From NCBI RefSeq assembly GCF_002929825.1, contig NZ_PJJN01000036.1:62001-126000 (forward strand): a stretch of DNA of 64,000 bases. Reading direction: 5' to 3'. Source of the stretch: Cryobacterium sp. Y29. Lineage in GTDB: Bacteria; Actinomycetota; Actinomycetes; Actinomycetales; Microbacteriaceae. Position 1 is the first letter of the stretch. Each line of letters begins with the position of its first letter. Under the pieces are notes generated by a model. It ran no database searches. It worked only from the letters and a program-made list of their open reading frames with translations, and was not told the DNA's origin. Positions 45,407 through 54,756 of this stretch are shown one piece after another. A program made the translations under genes and the position numbers.

Positions 45407-47647
45407 TCAGCCTTTATTGAGCCAGGTGCGCTCGGAATCATTCAGGCGGCGCGCAATCGCATCACGTAGCGCCGGGTTGGTGCGGATGCCCGGATCCCCT
45501 GTGACCAAGTGGTAAGCCGCTTGTCGAGCTTCGGCGATCATGTCGCCGTCGACCGCCACCCGCAGAAAGCGCAGTTTCGAGCCGTCACCGGACTGCATAT
45601 CACCGAGCACGTTGCCCTCCCGGCGCAGGGCGAGGTCGAGTTCAGCGAGCACGAAGCCATCGAGCGTTGCGGCGACATCACCGATGCGCTGGCGGGCCGG
45701 GGACCCCGCGCGGGAGTTCGTTACCAGCAGGCACAGCCCTGGCACTCCACCACGTCCGACCCGGCCGCGCAACTGGTGCAGCTGGGAGACACCGAATCGG
45801 TCTGCGTCGAGCACGACCATGGCGGAGGCGTTCGGAACGTCGACACCGACCTCAATGACGGTGGTGGCGACGAGAATATCGATCTCACCGGCGGCAAAAG
45901 AGCGCATGATGCGGTCTTTCTCCTCGCTCGTCATGCGCCCGTGCAGTGCCTCGAGACGGTATGGCGCCAGGGACGCGACTCCGCGCATTCCCTCCAGGAC
46001 TTCTTCAACGTTGAACAGCGGACGCGGATCGTCTCCCGGCGGCGGCGCGATATCCGCCTCGTCTTCGATTTCTGCCGGAGAAATCGCCGGACACACGACA
46101 AAACCTTGACGCCCCAGGGCAAGTTCCTGCGCCAAACTCGCCCAGACGCGCCCGAACAGTGCCCCGTTCTCACCCATCGGAACGACAACACTGCGAATTC
46201 CCTGGCGCCCGGCCGGCAGCATGCGAATGGTGCTCACGTCGAGGTCGCCGAACACGGTCATAGCGATGGTGCGCGGAATCGGCGTTGCCGTCATGACAAG
46301 AACATGAGGAGGCTCCGCCCCCTTGAGCCGCAGTGTTTCGCGCTGGTCGACGCCGAACCGGTGCTGCTCATCGATCACGATCAGACCGAGGTCGAAAAAG
46401 GTCACGGTATCGCTGAGCAAGGCGTGCGTGCCGATCACAATGCGCGATTGGCCAGAGACCGTGCGCAGCAGGGCCTTGCGTTTCTGCGCCACGGGCAGTT
46501 TTCCGGTCAACAAGGTCGGCATCAGTTCGGCCGCGAGATTCGGGCCGAGCAGGGTCGTGATCGACCGCAGGTGTTGCCCGGCGAGCACCTCAGTCGGTGC
46601 CAGCAACGCGGTCTGGCCGCCGCTGTCCGCTACGGCGAGCATGGCCCGCAGGGCAACCACGGTCTTGCCCGAGCCGACCTCGCCCTGCAACAGCCGATTC
46701 ATCGGGCCGGACCGGGCCATGTCGGCGGCGATTTCGACCGCGCAAATTTCTTGATCGACCGTCAGCACGAAGGGCAGCGCCGCATCAAAGCGTTCAAGGT
46801 AGCCGCCGGGCGTTGGTACTCGGGGTTGGGTACGGCGCTCCCGCGCGAGACTGTGCCGCTGCATGAGGGCGCACTGCAGCACCCAGGCCTCAGTGAACCG
46901 CAGCGTGTCTTGCGCGGCCATCCACTGTTCTGGATCGTCAGGGCTATGAATCCAGCGGATGGCCTGGGTGTGGTCGAGCAGGCTGTGTTCGACCCGCAGG
47001 TCGTCGGGAACAGGGTCGGGCAGGGTGCCGAGGCGCCGGAGCACCTGATCGATCATCGTTTGCAGGTTCCAACTGGTCTCGGCGGCCGTAGCGGCATAAA
47101 TGGGGATGAGCGGCTTGTGCTTCAACCGCAGGGCCGGGTCGTCGCGCGCCTCTTCTTCTTCACTTTCGAAGGTCTTGTACGACGGGTTCGCCAGTTGGCT
47201 CTGACCCTGGTACATGCGCACCTTGCCGGAAAAACTGCCGCGCAAGCCGGGTCGCAACTGGTCAAGACGCCACTGCTGGCTGTTCTTGCCAAAGAATGTG
47301 AGGGTGAACTGACCTCCCCCGTCGGAGATGACCACCTCTACGATCGTGCCCGGCCGGGATGACATGCGCTTTTCGTGCGCAGAAATGATGTCGGCGATGA
47401 CCGTGATGTTGGCGCCGGGAGTGAGCTGGTTCAGGGGCCGGAGTACTTCGCGGTCGGCGTAGTCGCGCGGGTAGTGGCTGAGCAGATCGTTGACGGTCTG
47501 AAATCCGAAGGCTTTTCCGAGCGCTGTCGCCTGGGCTGCGCTGAGGGCCTTCTTCAACGGGGTGTCGAGCGTCAGCGGCTCGGGCTGGGGTGACGGAAGC
47601 GCAACGCCATCGAATCCGGGGCCACTGGCAGCGCTCGAACCGGTCAT
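45407..47647 (-). CDS. recG: ATP-dependent DNA helicase RecG
   Basis: RecG remodels stalled forks and recombination junctions. The 746-residue protein has an N-terminal wedge/OB domain (YPRDYADREVLRPLNQLTPG), helicase motif I GEVGSGKT, motif II DEQHRFG, motif III TATPIPRT, and the C-terminal helicase half with QLRGRVGRG. Start ATG 47647 (MTGSSAASG) is the last plausible start before the conserved domain; the open frame extends 85 codons further but lacks homologous sequence. Divergent from rsmD across 121 bp. Confidence 0.95.
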   Translation of the reverse strand: MTGSSAASGPGFDGVALPSPQPEPLTLDTPLKKALSAAQATALGKAFGFQTVNDLLSHYPRDYADREVLRPLNQLTPGANITVIADIISAHEKRMSSRPGTIVEVVISDGGGQFTLTFFGKNSQQWRLDQLRPGLRGSFSGKVRMYQGQSQLANPSYKTFESEEEEARDDPALRLKHKPLIPIYAATAAETSWNLQTMIDQVLRRLGTLPDPVPDDLRVEHSLLDHTQAIRWIHSPDDPEQWMAAQDTLRFTEAWVLQCALMQRHSLARERRTQPRVPTPGGYLERFDAALPFVLTVDQEICAVEIAADMARSGPMNRLLQGEVGSGKTVVALRAMLAVADSGGQTALLAPTEVLAGQHLRSITTLLGPNLAAELMPTLLTGKLPVAQKRKALLRTVSGQSRIVIGTHALLSDTVTFFDLGLIVIDEQHRFGVDQRETLRLKGAEPPHVLVMTATPIPRTIAMTVFGDLDVSTIRMLPAGRQGIRSVVVPMGENGALFGRVWASLAQELALGRQGFVVCPAISPAEIEDEADIAPPPGDDPRPLFNVEEVLEGMRGVASLAPYRLEALHGRMTSEEKDRIMRSFAAGEIDILVATTVIEVGVDVPNASAMVVLDADRFGVSQLHQLRGRVGRGGVPGLCLLVTNSRAGSPARQRIGDVAATLDGFVLAELDLALRREGNVLGDMQSGDGSKLRFLRVAVDGDMIAEARQAAYHLVTGDPGIRTNPALRDAIARRLNDSERTWLNKG

Positions 47648-47768
47648 GCATTCATCGTAAACCGGGCCACTGACATGGTGTTGTGACTGAGCCACCACAA
47701 CCAACGCTGCCGCCGCAGGTTTTTCTGCGCGGATCGTTCTTTGCGGGGCGGCTAGGCTCGGGAGGGTT

Positions 47769-48350
47769 ATGACGCGAATTATTACCGGGTTTGCCGGCTC
47801 TCTCTCCCTGGCTGTTCCGAAGTCGGGTACACGGCCAACCAGTGATCGGGTGCGCGAGGCGATCTTTTCGGCGCTCGACTCACGGGATGCCCTGCACGGC
47901 ATGCGCGTGTTGGATCTGTATGCGGGATCGGGAGCTTTGGGGCTTGAGGCCGCCAGTCGCGGTGCCCGTGTCGTGACGCTCGTCGAGAACAGCTATGGCG
48001 CGGCAGCCATGTGTCGCAGGAACGCCGAGGCCGTGCAACGGTCAGCGCCGAAGGGCACTGACCTGAAGATTGCCGTCTCGGCCCAGGCGGTTCAGTCGTT
48101 CTTGGCCGCTACCAAAGAGGGCTTCGACGTGGTGTTCATCGACCCGCCCTACGACCTCAGCGAGATTGAACTCGGGCACAATTTGAGTGCGCTCGCTCCC
48201 CTGCTGGCCACCGACGCGCTCGTAGTGCTCGAGCGCAGCTCCCGCTCGCCCGAGCCACACTGGGGCCCGGGGCTCGCACTCGACCGTCGCAAGGACTACG
48301 GCGACACGACCGTCTGGTACGCCGATTCCACCCTGCAGCCGGCACCGTAG
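47769..48350 (+). CDS. rsmD: 16S rRNA (guanine-966-N2)-methyltransferase
   Basis: A 193-residue Rossmann methyltransferase modifying G966 in 16S rRNA. The N-terminus MTRIITGFAGSLSLAVP, the TSDRVREAIFSAL segment, the SAM-binding DLYAGSGALGLEAASRGA and the catalytic DPPYDL motif are all typical. Start ATG 47769 has a GGGAGGG ribosome site and a TAGGCT -10-like box upstream. In many actinobacteria it sits beside recG and coaD, as here. Confidence 0.95.
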   Translation: MTRIITGFAGSLSLAVPKSGTRPTSDRVREAIFSALDSRDALHGMRVLDLYAGSGALGLEAASRGARVVTLVENSYGAAAMCRRNAEAVQRSAPKGTDLKIAVSAQAVQSFLAATKEGFDVVFIDPPYDLSEIELGHNLSALAPLLATDALVVLERSSRSPEPHWGPGLALDRRKDYGDTTVWYADSTLQPAP

Positions 48351-48392
48351 CACCGACGGCGGACGTCACTGGTCCTGCGACATCCGGTTCAG

Positions 48393-49427
48393 TTAGCCGG
48401 CCGCACCGTCCCAGCCTCGGTACGGGTCCCAGCCGCCCTGGTCGTGTGGAACACCGTCGACGGTGATGGTGCCCCAATTCGAAGCGGATACCGCGACGAC
48501 CGTGCCGAGGCGGCGAAAGTCGGGCGGCAAGACACGGTCGGGTGCAAAGGTCGCGAGAAGTCCGTGGTCTTCTCCGCCGCCGAGGGCGACCTCGATCCGC
48601 TCCCCCAGACAGCTGGAGTCGAAGTCGATCCCCACACCGCTGGCCCTCGCGATGCGTCCGGCATCGATGGCAAGTCCGTCGGAGACGTCAAGCATGGCCG
48701 TGGCTCCGCCGACCGCTGCAATCGGGCCGCTTGCAATCGGCGGTACGGGGGTGAGCTGGGCGGCCACTTCGGTGGGATGCGTGACTTTGAGTGCGTTGGC
48801 CCTGGCCAGGTCGGGTACTCCGTTGGAATCAACGCCCAGACGGAACAGTAGTTCGAGGCCGATTCCAGCGTCGCCAAGCCGGCCGGAGAGCGCCACTGTG
48901 TCCCCCGGCCGCGCTCCCGATCGAAGAACCGGAGCGCGGCCCTCGAGGTCGCCGAAGGCCGTCACAACCAGGGTGAGGGCGTCTGACGCTGACAGGTCAC
49001 CGCCGACCACCCCGCAGCCGGGGGCAAGAGCCTCGCAGCAGTCGCGCAGCCCGTCGGCAAGGCCCTCAAGCACCGAAACGGGCGTCGACGGCGGGGCGGC
49101 GATCGCCACGACCAAAGCTGTCGGGCGAGCGCCCATCGCGGCCACGTCCGAAAGATTGGTGGCGGCGGCCTTCCAGCCAAGATCGTGTGGTGACGACCAC
49201 GCGAGGCGAAAATCAGGTCCCTGAATCATCATGTCGGTCGTCACCACGAACCGCCCATCAGGCGCCGAGATGACCGCCGCATCGTCGCCCGGGCCGAGAA
49301 GTTGGGCCGACGCCGTCGGTAGACGGGGAAAGATCCGCGCCAGCACGGCCCCCTCGCTGAGGTCGGCGAGAGTTTCGGCGGCAGCGGAGTGCGGAGGTGA
49401 AAGCGGGGCATCCGCAGCAGTGGTCAT
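48393..49427 (-). CDS. thiL: Thiamine-monophosphate kinase
   Basis: ThiL makes thiamine diphosphate from thiamine monophosphate and ATP. The 344-residue protein has the PurM-like fold: LLGPGDDAAVISAPDGRFVVTTDMM (Mg/ATP site), LGWKAAATNLSDVAAMGARP, GGDLSAS, MLDVSDGLAIDAGRIA and EDHGLLATF. Start ATG 49427 gives the family N-terminus. Convergent with rsmD and closely divergent from the DUF3515 gene (24 bp). Confidence 0.93.
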   Translation of the reverse strand: MTTAADAPLSPPHSAAAETLADLSEGAVLARIFPRLPTASAQLLGPGDDAAVISAPDGRFVVTTDMMIQGPDFRLAWSSPHDLGWKAAATNLSDVAAMGARPTALVVAIAAPPSTPVSVLEGLADGLRDCCEALAPGCGVVGGDLSASDALTLVVTAFGDLEGRAPVLRSGARPGDTVALSGRLGDAGIGLELLFRLGVDSNGVPDLARANALKVTHPTEVAAQLTPVPPIASGPIAAVGGATAMLDVSDGLAIDAGRIARASGVGIDFDSSCLGERIEVALGGGEDHGLLATFAPDRVLPPDFRRLGTVVAVSASNWGTITVDGVPHDQGGWDPYRGWDGAAG

Positions 49428-49438
49428 GTTAGAAACGG

Positions 49439-49444
49439 TAGCCT
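49439..49444 (+). promoter_or_regulatory. -10 box of the DUF3515 gene (TAGCCT), leaderless
   Basis: TAGCCT lies seven bases before ATG 49452, in the 24-bp gap next to thiL. No ribosome-binding site is visible, so the message is probably leaderless. Confidence 0.5.
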
Positions 49445-49451
49445 GAATACG

Positions 49452-49976
49452 ATGTCTCACCCACTCCTACTCCTGCGCACCGATCCCCTTCGTTTCGTCG
49501 CCGCCGCCGCCGTGCTGGCGACCTCACTGTTGCTGGCTGGCTGCGCCACCGCCGTACCCCTGACCCCGGCCGCCGACGCCACCAACGTGGCCTGCGCCGA
49601 CGTTATCGTGCACCTGCCGTCCACCGTCGCCGACCAGGCGTCACGGGAGACGAACGCCCAGGCCACCGGCGCGTGGGGTGACCCCGCCGCCGTCCTCCTG
49701 CACTGCGGCGTGACGGTACCGGCGCCAACGACGCTGCCCTGCCTGAATATCAACGGCATCGACTGGATCGAGGACGACTCCGACGCCCCGACCTATCGTT
49801 ACACGACGTATGGTCGCGATCCGGCCATCGAGATCGTGATCGACTCGGAAGCGGTGAGCGGCTCGACCGCACTGATCGACGTCGCCAATGCGGTCGGGTA
49901 TGTGCCGGCTACCAGCGCCTGTCTCGGCGCCGAGGACGTGCAGTTGCCCACCGACGGGGCCACGACCGCCCCCTGA
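49452..49976 (+). CDS. DUF3515 family lipoprotein
   Basis: A 174-residue lipoprotein. The signal peptide ends in a lipobox LLLAGCAT with Cys31. The mature domain begins after a short linker (ACADVIVHLPSTVADQASRET) and matches DUF3515 in length and in the LHCGVTVPAPTTLPC and GIDWI segments, with two probable disulfides. The family is widespread in actinobacteria near ddlA and thiL; its role is unknown, although the position suggests envelope biogenesis. Ends 12 bp from the convergent giant repeat protein. Confidence 0.9.
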   Translation: MSHPLLLLRTDPLRFVAAAAVLATSLLLAGCATAVPLTPAADATNVACADVIVHLPSTVADQASRETNAQATGAWGDPAAVLLHCGVTVPAPTTLPCLNINGIDWIEDDSDAPTYRYTTYGRDPAIEIVIDSEAVSGSTALIDVANAVGYVPATSACLGAEDVQLPTDGATTAP

Positions 49977-49988
49977 CCCGCGGGCGGA

Positions 49989-52900
49989 TCAGCGCAGTCC
50001 GATGTTGACGAAGTGAGCCTGGCCATCGTCGAGCAGGACGCCGATGCGGTAGTAGTGCCCGCCCGTACCGGTTTTCCAGTTGTAGATGTACTGGCCGCCG
50101 TCGCCGCGATACGAGCTGCCGCTGTCCGCCGCAGCCGTGTACAGCGATTCATCGACCTGGAGCGACATGGCCGAACCCTGAACCGGTGTCAGCCACTTCG
50201 GTGCGGAGCTCGACAGGACGACCGTCCCGCTGGCCGTTTTCAGCTGGAATTTGACCGGAATCGTGCTTCCACCCTTGAAGACGCTGGTTGCGACGCCGAT
50301 CTGGTGGGCCGTGTCATTGATCGGCTGCAGGAATCCGTCGAAGCGGTAGACCACCTTGTAGCTTCCGCGGGAGACCGCGGTGTTGCCAGCGCTGTCGGTC
50401 GCGGTCGCGGTGTAACTGAAGGTGCCGACACCGTTCGGAGTGCCTCCGGTCACCGTGACCGCGCAGGTTCCGAGTAGTCCAGAGAAGCTGTCGCTCGCAC
50501 TGCAGGTAACCGCCGGCACAGCGCCGAGGGTGTAGAAACCGCCTGCCACATTGACAGAGGTGATGCTTGGCGCCTCCATGTCGATTTTGATTCCGGATAG
50601 CACTGTTGCCCCGGAGTTGCCGGCTCTGTCGGTCGACGATCCGTTGGCCGTGTTGGCTCCATTGCCGGTGAGGGTCACGTCGTCGGTGCAGGTGGCGATC
50701 CCGGAAAGCGCGTCGGCGCAACTGAAGCGAACCTTGACCGGACCGAGGTACCAGCCGTTGCTGCCGACCACCCCGCTTGCGATTGCTGCACTGATGCTCG
50801 GTGCCGTCTTGTCGAGTTTCACGGTCACACTGTCGGTGCCCACGTTTCCGGCGGTGTCAGTTGCCGAGCCGGCAACGAGCCGACCGGCGGTTTCAACCGA
50901 TACCTTCACCGGGTCCGTGACCCGGGCGATACCCGAGCCGGAGTCGTCGTCCTTTGCAGTGAAGGTCACGGTGAGGTCGCTGTTGTTCCAGTCGTTGGCG
51001 TTGGCCGCGGGGTTGAGGCCGTGCGTGACGGTCGGCGCAATGTTGTCCCACTTGAGGGACACCGTGTTGGCTGCCTCGGTGTTGCCGGCGTAGTCGACCG
51101 CCCAGTAGCTCACGGTGCCGACCCCGCTGCCGTCGAGCGGAACGCTCAAGGTCTTGGTCGATCCCATGGCCACCTGCTCTGCACCGCCGTCGATCGAGTA
51201 GTGCAGCTCTCTCACGCCGGACAACCCGACCTGGTCGACGGCGCTCACGGTGACGGATGCGGTCGATCCGGTGCAGTAGCCGTTCACGAGCGTGCAGACG
51301 TTGTTCGCGGTGCTGCTGGGAGCGGTACCGTCCACGTTGATGCCGCTCACCACCGCAGCGCCGCTCTCGTGGCCGGCCAGGTCACCCGCGGTGGTGCTCG
51401 TGACGGACTGGTTCGCGCCGTCATTTGCGAAGATGAGACTGCTCGGGCAGTGCGCGACGCCGGAGAGGGCATCGAAACAGCTGAAGTCCACGAGAACCTG
51501 GCTGCGATACCAGCCGAAGGTGTTCGGGTTGGTCGTCGGCGCTCCGCTCAGGGTCGGTGGGGTGCGGTCGATCCGAATTCCGGTGACGGAGGCGCCGGCG
51601 TCGTTTCCGGCCCGGTCCGACACGGTCGCCGAGGCGCCCAGATCGCTGCCTTCGCCGTCGATCACGCTGTTCGCTGGCTCGTCAGCCGCGTCGATCCCCG
51701 ACAGACCATCCGTGCCGGTCCACGCGACAGTGACGTCTCCGCGGTACCAGCCGGCCCCGTTGGAATCCGTCGTGGCGGCGCCGCTGAGACTCGGGGCGGT
51801 CTTGTCGATCCTGATGTTCCCGACGGTGGCGAAGCTGGTGTTGCCTGCCACGTCGATCGCGTCGCCGCGAACCGACTGGCCGGCGCCTTCGTTGCCGACC
51901 GTGGTGTCGGGTCCGCAACCGGCGATGCCAGAGTTGGCGTCAGTGCAGGCGAAGGTCACGTCGACGTTGCTGTTGTTCCATCCGTAGCCATTGGCTTCAG
52001 GGGACGCGAGGCCGCTGATGCTCGGCCGCACGGTGTCGACCCAGACCTCGGTTGTGCGCGCATCCTCAACGTTGCCAGCGAAGTCGACGCTCCAGTAGGC
52101 GATCGTGTGCAGGCCGAGCGAGAGCTCCTCGGTGAAGGGTTCACCGTACAGCAGCGTGTCGCCGCCATCGATCGTGTAGTAGGTGCCGGCGATTCCCGAC
52201 TCGGCGTCGCTCGCGTCGAAGGCGACCGGGATGCCGCTCGTGACGAACCAGCCGCTCGCCGGTGAAATCGGGTTGATGACGGTGGTCGTGGGGGCATTCC
52301 CGTCGATCTTGAGGGTCAGGCTGTTGGCGATGGCGTCTTCGGCGTTTCCGGCAACATCCGTGCTCCAAAAACTCAGGACGTGTGTGCCGCGCAGGGCGAA
52401 GGCGAAGGGGCCGGTGTATTCCTGGGTCGCGCCGCCGTCGACGGTGTAGCTCGTCGTCGCGATGCCGGAGAGGGCGTCCCGCCCGGTCAGGGTCACGTCG
52501 ACGGCGTCAGCGTACCAGCCGCTCGCAAGCGGAGCCGGCACGGTCGCGGTCGTCGTCGGCGCCGCACGGTCGATCTGAATTCCGAAAACGGTGACGGATG
52601 CGGTGTTGCCGGCTGAATCGGTGCAGGTCGCGCTCGAGGACAGGTTTGCGCCTTCTCCGCTGACGGTGTCGTTGGTCGGCCCGGTGGCGACGCCGGAGAG
52701 AGCGTCGGTGCAGGTCCAGGTTACGGCCACGTCGGCGGTGGCCCAGCCGTGTGGATAGGCGGCACTCAGCACCGGTGCAGTCGTGTCGATGTTGATGCCG
52801 GTGACGCTTGCGCTCGCGGAGTTGCCGGCGGCGTCGGTGGCGGTTCCCGCCGCAGATTGGTTGGCTCCCTCACCGAGCACCTGTGCGGATGATACATTTG

Positions 52901-54641
52901 TTATACCGGAGAGGGCGTCACTCGCCGTGAAGTTCACGGTGACCGAGTCGTTGTACCAGCCGGCACCATTGGCGGCCCGGTCGCTTGCGGCCGCGAGGCT
53001 CGGGGCGCTTCTGTCGATGCTGAGCACCGCCGTGTCGGTGGCGGTGTTGCCGGCGTTGTCGGTTGCTGTGCCAATGACCTGCTGGGCCGCTCCCTCGGCG
53101 CTCTGGATTGCTGGCGGTGTGCAGGAAGCGACGCCGGAGCCGGAGTCGGCGCAGTCGAAGGTGACCGTAACGTTCTGGTTGGTCCAGGCGCCATCGAGGT
53201 AGCCCAGGGGCGTGAAGGAGTGGCTGATGGCAGGGGCGGTCCTGTCGATCTTCACGCGTGCGGTCTGTGTGGCCTCTGTATTGCCCGCTTTGTCGGTGCT
53301 GAAGTAGCTGATGCTGTGGTCGCCCTCGCTCGAGAGCTGAAGGGTCGTGCCGCTGACGGTGCTGCCGCCGTCGATCGAGTACCGGGTCGTCGCCACACCC
53401 GAGAGGTTGTCGCTCGGCGAGAGCGTGACGGTGACGGTGCCGTTGCTCCAGCCCTTTGAGGCGCCGCTGATGCCGGTCGTCGGGGCGGTGCGGTCGATGT
53501 TCACCGGGGAGCTGTCCGCGGCGGTCGTGTTGCCGGCTAGGTCGCTCGCGACCTTGGATGCGAGCAGGCCGCTGCCTTCGCCCGTGATCGTGCTGTTCGA
53601 CGGGACCGGACCGGCGAGGCCGGACAACCTATCGGCGGCGCTCCAGGCGACCGAGACGTCGCTGTTGTACCAGCCGGCTGCGTTCGCGGTCGAACTGGGC
53701 GAGCCGCTCAGGGCCGGTGCGGTCTTGTCGATGCTGATGCCGTCGACGCTGCCGGTGCCCGAGTTGTCAGCGTTGTCGACCGCGGTTCCACTGACAGACT
53801 GGTTGGCACCCTCGGCCGAGACGAGGACGCTCCCGCTGCCGGTGCAAGTCTTGATGCCCGAGAGGGCATCGGTGCAGCCGAACGAGACGGTGACGTTCGA
53901 GTTGTTCCAGCCGGCTGCGTTGGCTGCCGGGGCGCGAGAGCCACTGAAAACCGGGTTGCTCTTGTCGAGCTTGATGGTGGCGGAACCGCTGCTGGTGTTG
54001 CCGACGCGGTCGGCAGCCGTGGCGGTTTTGACGTCACCGCTGGTGTTGGCACTCACGCTCGAGGTTGCCGGGGCGGGGCCGAAGGCGACGCCGGAACCGG
54101 CATCCGTTGCCGACCAGGCGGCGGTGACGTTGGCCTTGTTCCAGCCGGCCGCGTTGGCGGCTGGCGAGAGGCCCGCAGTGACGGTCGGACCGGTGTTGTC
54201 GAGGGCGAAAACGGCCTGCATCGAGGAGGAAGGCCCCGTGCACTTGCCCTGCGCACTGACGTTGGGGCTGGCGGCGGCGGTGGCGGCCTGTGCACCCTCG
54301 CCCGCGCCGGCGACGGTCGCGAAGGTCCACCGCGACTTGCCGGTCGGCGAGGTTGATGTGATGTTCAGGGCGGTTCCGGCCACCTCAACACATTTCGTAT
54401 CACTGCTCGTGTCGACGGTGAGGGTGAGCGCCGTTCCCTGCCGGGCGTAGAGGGTTCCGCCGACCAGGGCGCTGCCCGTGCTGCCGGTGAAAACTGCACT
54501 TGAAACACTCGAGGCGAAGGCCGGCGCCGCATTGAGCATGCCCAACACGAGCCCGAGAATTGCGGCCCGGGCGAGCCACCTACGACTTTGCTGACGGCCG
54601 CTTTGACGGGGGAATGGAGCAGCGATCGTGGCAGTGCGCAT
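49989..54641 (-). CDS. Large secreted Ig-like repeat protein with C-terminal PxKF-type domain
   Basis: A 1550-residue secreted protein. The signal peptide (1-43, cut after AFA) is followed by about 16 Ig-like repeats of roughly 85 residues. Each has GW(Y/N)N(S/D)xVTVxWxxxDALSGI, many with a CxDALSGIxxC cysteine pair, and linkers such as TAPxLSG. The last ~98 residues form a PxKF-type domain (STIPVKFQLKT, then GQYIYNWKTGTGGHYYRIGV). No LPXTG or membrane anchor is seen, so it is released or held by other means. Start ATG 54641 precedes the signal peptide. Role unknown; adhesion, matrix or scaffold functions are possible. It lies between ddlA and DUF3515, which are usually adjacent. Confidence 0.88.
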   Translation of the reverse strand: MRTATIAAPFPRQSGRQQSRRWLARAAILGLVLGMLNAAPAFASSVSSAVFTGSTGSALVGGTLYARQGTALTLTVDTSSDTKCVEVAGTALNITSTSPTGKSRWTFATVAGAGEGAQAATAAASPNVSAQGKCTGPSSSMQAVFALDNTGPTVTAGLSPAANAAGWNKANVTAAWSATDAGSGVAFGPAPATSSVSANTSGDVKTATAADRVGNTSSGSATIKLDKSNPVFSGSRAPAANAAGWNNSNVTVSFGCTDALSGIKTCTGSGSVLVSAEGANQSVSGTAVDNADNSGTGSVDGISIDKTAPALSGSPSSTANAAGWYNSDVSVAWSAADRLSGLAGPVPSNSTITGEGSGLLASKVASDLAGNTTAADSSPVNIDRTAPTTGISGASKGWSNGTVTVTLSPSDNLSGVATTRYSIDGGSTVSGTTLQLSSEGDHSISYFSTDKAGNTEATQTARVKIDRTAPAISHSFTPLGYLDGAWTNQNVTVTFDCADSGSGVASCTPPAIQSAEGAAQQVIGTATDNAGNTATDTAVLSIDRSAPSLAAASDRAANGAGWYNDSVTVNFTASDALSGITNVSSAQVLGEGANQSAAGTATDAAGNSASASVTGINIDTTAPVLSAAYPHGWATADVAVTWTCTDALSGVATGPTNDTVSGEGANLSSSATCTDSAGNTASVTVFGIQIDRAAPTTTATVPAPLASGWYADAVDVTLTGRDALSGIATTSYTVDGGATQEYTGPFAFALRGTHVLSFWSTDVAGNAEDAIANSLTLKIDGNAPTTTVINPISPASGWFVTSGIPVAFDASDAESGIAGTYYTIDGGDTLLYGEPFTEELSLGLHTIAYWSVDFAGNVEDARTTEVWVDTVRPSISGLASPEANGYGWNNSNVDVTFACTDANSGIAGCGPDTTVGNEGAGQSVRGDAIDVAGNTSFATVGNIRIDKTAPSLSGAATTDSNGAGWYRGDVTVAWTGTDGLSGIDAADEPANSVIDGEGSDLGASATVSDRAGNDAGASVTGIRIDRTPPTLSGAPTTNPNTFGWYRSQVLVDFSCFDALSGVAHCPSSLIFANDGANQSVTSTTAGDLAGHESGAAVVSGINVDGTAPSSTANNVCTLVNGYCTGSTASVTVSAVDQVGLSGVRELHYSIDGGAEQVAMGSTKTLSVPLDGSGVGTVSYWAVDYAGNTEAANTVSLKWDNIAPTVTHGLNPAANANDWNNSDLTVTFTAKDDDSGSGIARVTDPVKVSVETAGRLVAGSATDTAGNVGTDSVTVKLDKTAPSISAAIASGVVGSNGWYLGPVKVRFSCADALSGIATCTDDVTLTGNGANTANGSSTDRAGNSGATVLSGIKIDMEAPSITSVNVAGGFYTLGAVPAVTCSASDSFSGLLGTCAVTVTGGTPNGVGTFSYTATATDSAGNTAVSRGSYKVVYRFDGFLQPINDTAHQIGVATSVFKGGSTIPVKFQLKTASGTVVLSSSAPKWLTPVQGSAMSLQVDESLYTAAADSGSSYRGDGGQYIYNWKTGTGGHYYRIGVLLDDGQAHFVNIGLR

Positions 54642-54756
54642 GGAAGCCTCCCGCGACGCGGATGTTCGGGTCCACCGCCACGGACACATTGTTACTTTTT
54701 CTCACCCGTCGAACAATGCCCCGTTTGGGGCTCGTGCCTCGGGGAACATAGGCCCC

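Noticed and set aside
47648..47902. An extra 85-codon N-terminal extension for RecG
   Set aside because: The extension runs into the divergent rsmD gene and lacks RecG-like sequence, whereas ATG 47647 fits the family start.
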